DNA of 7,084 nt from Alphaproteobacteria bacterium. GTDB lineage: Bacteria; Pseudomonadota; Alphaproteobacteria; SHVP01. The notes beneath the pieces are model-generated. The model had not been told where the DNA came from. It was given only the letters and a program-made list of their open reading frames with translations, and did not search any database. The stretch spans positions 1-7,084 of the forward strand of contig JAPKDI010000061.1 of the NCBI GenBank assembly GCA_026421105.1, written 5' to 3'. Shown here piece by piece: positions 6,216 through 7,084 of this stretch (the stretch's first letter is position 1; each line of letters begins with the position of its first letter). The position numbers and the translations under genes are program-made.

Positions 6216-7084
6216 ATGTCTCTTTTGCTTCACAACACTACCGCCCGGCGGAAGGTGAAATTTACACCGATAGACCCAGCTGACGTGCGCATCTATGCGT
6301 GCGGACCGACAGTCTACGACCTTGCGCATGTTGGTAATGCCCGAATGATGGTCGTTTTCGATCTCATCGTCAGGGTGCTTCGTGACGCGTTTCCAAAAGT
6401 CACGTATGTCCGAAACATCACTGACGTTGACGACAAGATCAACGCGGCGGCGAGCGACCAAGGCCTACCGATAGACGTCATTACCTCGCGAACCACGGAG
6501 GCGATGCACGAAGATATGGCAGCAATTGGCGTCCTGCCGCCGGATGTCGAGCCGCGTGCGACGGACCACATCGCGCCTATGATTACGATGGTCGAAACTC
6601 TGATCACCCGCGGGCACGCATACGAAAAAGAGAATCATGTTCTTTTTGAAGTTAGCACAATGGCCGATTATGGCGGGTTCTCTGGCCGAGACCGCGACGA
6701 GCAAATCGCTGGGTCGCGAATTGACATAGCCCCGTTCAAACGCGATCCCGCCGATTTCGTACTCTGGAAGCCGTCGAACGAGGCACAGCCCGGCTGGCAT
6801 AGCCCGTGGGGTCGTGGTCGACCCGGCTGGCATATCGAGTGCTCGGCCATGAGCGAGGTCTACCTCGGCAAAACGTTCGATATACACGGCGGCGGTCTAG
6901 ATTTGGTTTTTCCTCATCATGAAAACGAGGTCGCACAAAGCTATTGTGCCCACGACGGTGCGCCGCTTGCCAATTATTGGCTCCACAACGGCATGGTTGT
7001 CATCGAGGGTCAAAAAATGTCGAAGTCGCTCGGCAATTTTGTCGTTGTGCGCGACGCACTCACGCGCTGGCGGGGCGAAGAGAT
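6216..7084 (+). CDS. cysS: Cysteinyl-tRNA synthetase, N-terminal part (3' end outside window)
   Basis: This class I aminoacyl-tRNA synthetase charges tRNA-Cys with cysteine in the cytosol. The frame runs from the ATG at 6216 to the window edge without a stop, giving 289 complete codons of a protein that is usually about 450-500 residues. The catalytic Rossmann core is visible. [10 protein letters not shown] (26-35) leads into the HIGH-type motif HVGN (38-41), then [10 protein letters not shown] (66-75), GWHIECSAM (204-212), [10 protein letters not shown] (221-230), FPHHENE (232-238) and KMSKS (267-271). The zinc-site residues that discriminate cysteine correspond to Cys29, Cys209, His234 and Glu238, all present. 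GAGGAA (6207-6212) just upstream is a good ribosome binding site. The tRNA-binding C-terminal domain is outside the window. The 47-base gap to nadE, with no evident terminator, suggests the two genes are co-transcribed. Confidence 0.96.
   Translation, partial: MSLLLHNTTARRKVKFTPIDPADVRIYACGPTVYDLAHVGNARMMVVFDLIVRVLRDAFPKVTYVRNITDVDDKINAAASDQGLPIDVITSRTTEAMHEDMAAIGVLPPDVEPRATDHIAPMITMVETLITRGHAYEKENHVLFEVSTMADYGGFSGRDRDEQIAGSRIDIAPFKRDPADFVLWKPSNEAQPGWHSPWGRGRPGWHIECSAMSEVYLGKTFDIHGGGLDLVFPHHENEVAQSYCAHDGAPLANYWLHNGMVVIEGQKMSKSLGNFVVVRDALTRWRGEE

Overview
The window is an ordinary stretch of bacterial core metabolism, most likely from an alphaproteobacterium. The evidence is the style of the proteins: an alphaproteobacterial-type glutathione reductase next to a class II (plant-type) DAHP synthase, then a glutamine-dependent NAD+ synthetase and cysteinyl-tRNA synthetase. 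Gene packing is dense and base composition is moderately GC-rich by eye. I cannot name the genus. Codon usage looks uniform, and I see no insertion sequence, phage gene, tRNA, rRNA or CRISPR array.

Layout. (1) Positions 1-720, plus strand: the C-terminal half of glutathione reductase (gor), cut by the left edge. (2) Positions 797-2176, plus: class II DAHP synthase, first step of the shikimate pathway. (3) Positions 2197-3333, plus: a short nicotinate phosphoribosyltransferase (pncB-type), 20 bases after the DAHP synthase stop, so almost certainly co-transcribed with it. (4) Positions 3334-3405: a convergent gap holding two tandem inverted repeats. (5) Positions 3406-4428, minus: a zinc-independent, NADP-dependent medium-chain oxidoreductase of the CurA / prostaglandin-reductase type. 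(6) Positions 4429-4509: a divergent promoter region with overlapping candidate -10 boxes on the two strands. (7) Positions 4510-6168, plus: glutamine-dependent NAD+ synthetase (nadE). (8) Positions 6216-7084, plus: the N-terminal ~289 residues of cysteinyl-tRNA synthetase (cysS), cut by the right edge.

How the genes fit together. Nicotinate phosphoribosyltransferase makes nicotinate mononucleotide and NAD+ synthetase performs the last amidation to NAD+. The window therefore holds the first and last enzymes of the Preiss-Handler route; the middle enzyme (nadD) is not here. Glutathione reductase and the oxidoreductase both consume NADPH. This gives a loose nicotinamide/redox theme, but with only two cofactor-synthesis genes and an intervening opposite-strand gene it is a weak functional cluster. 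No gap between genes exceeds 81 bases. I found no candidate for a previously undescribed system; the points worth a second look are small regulatory-scale structures and the subfamily of the phosphoribosyltransferase.
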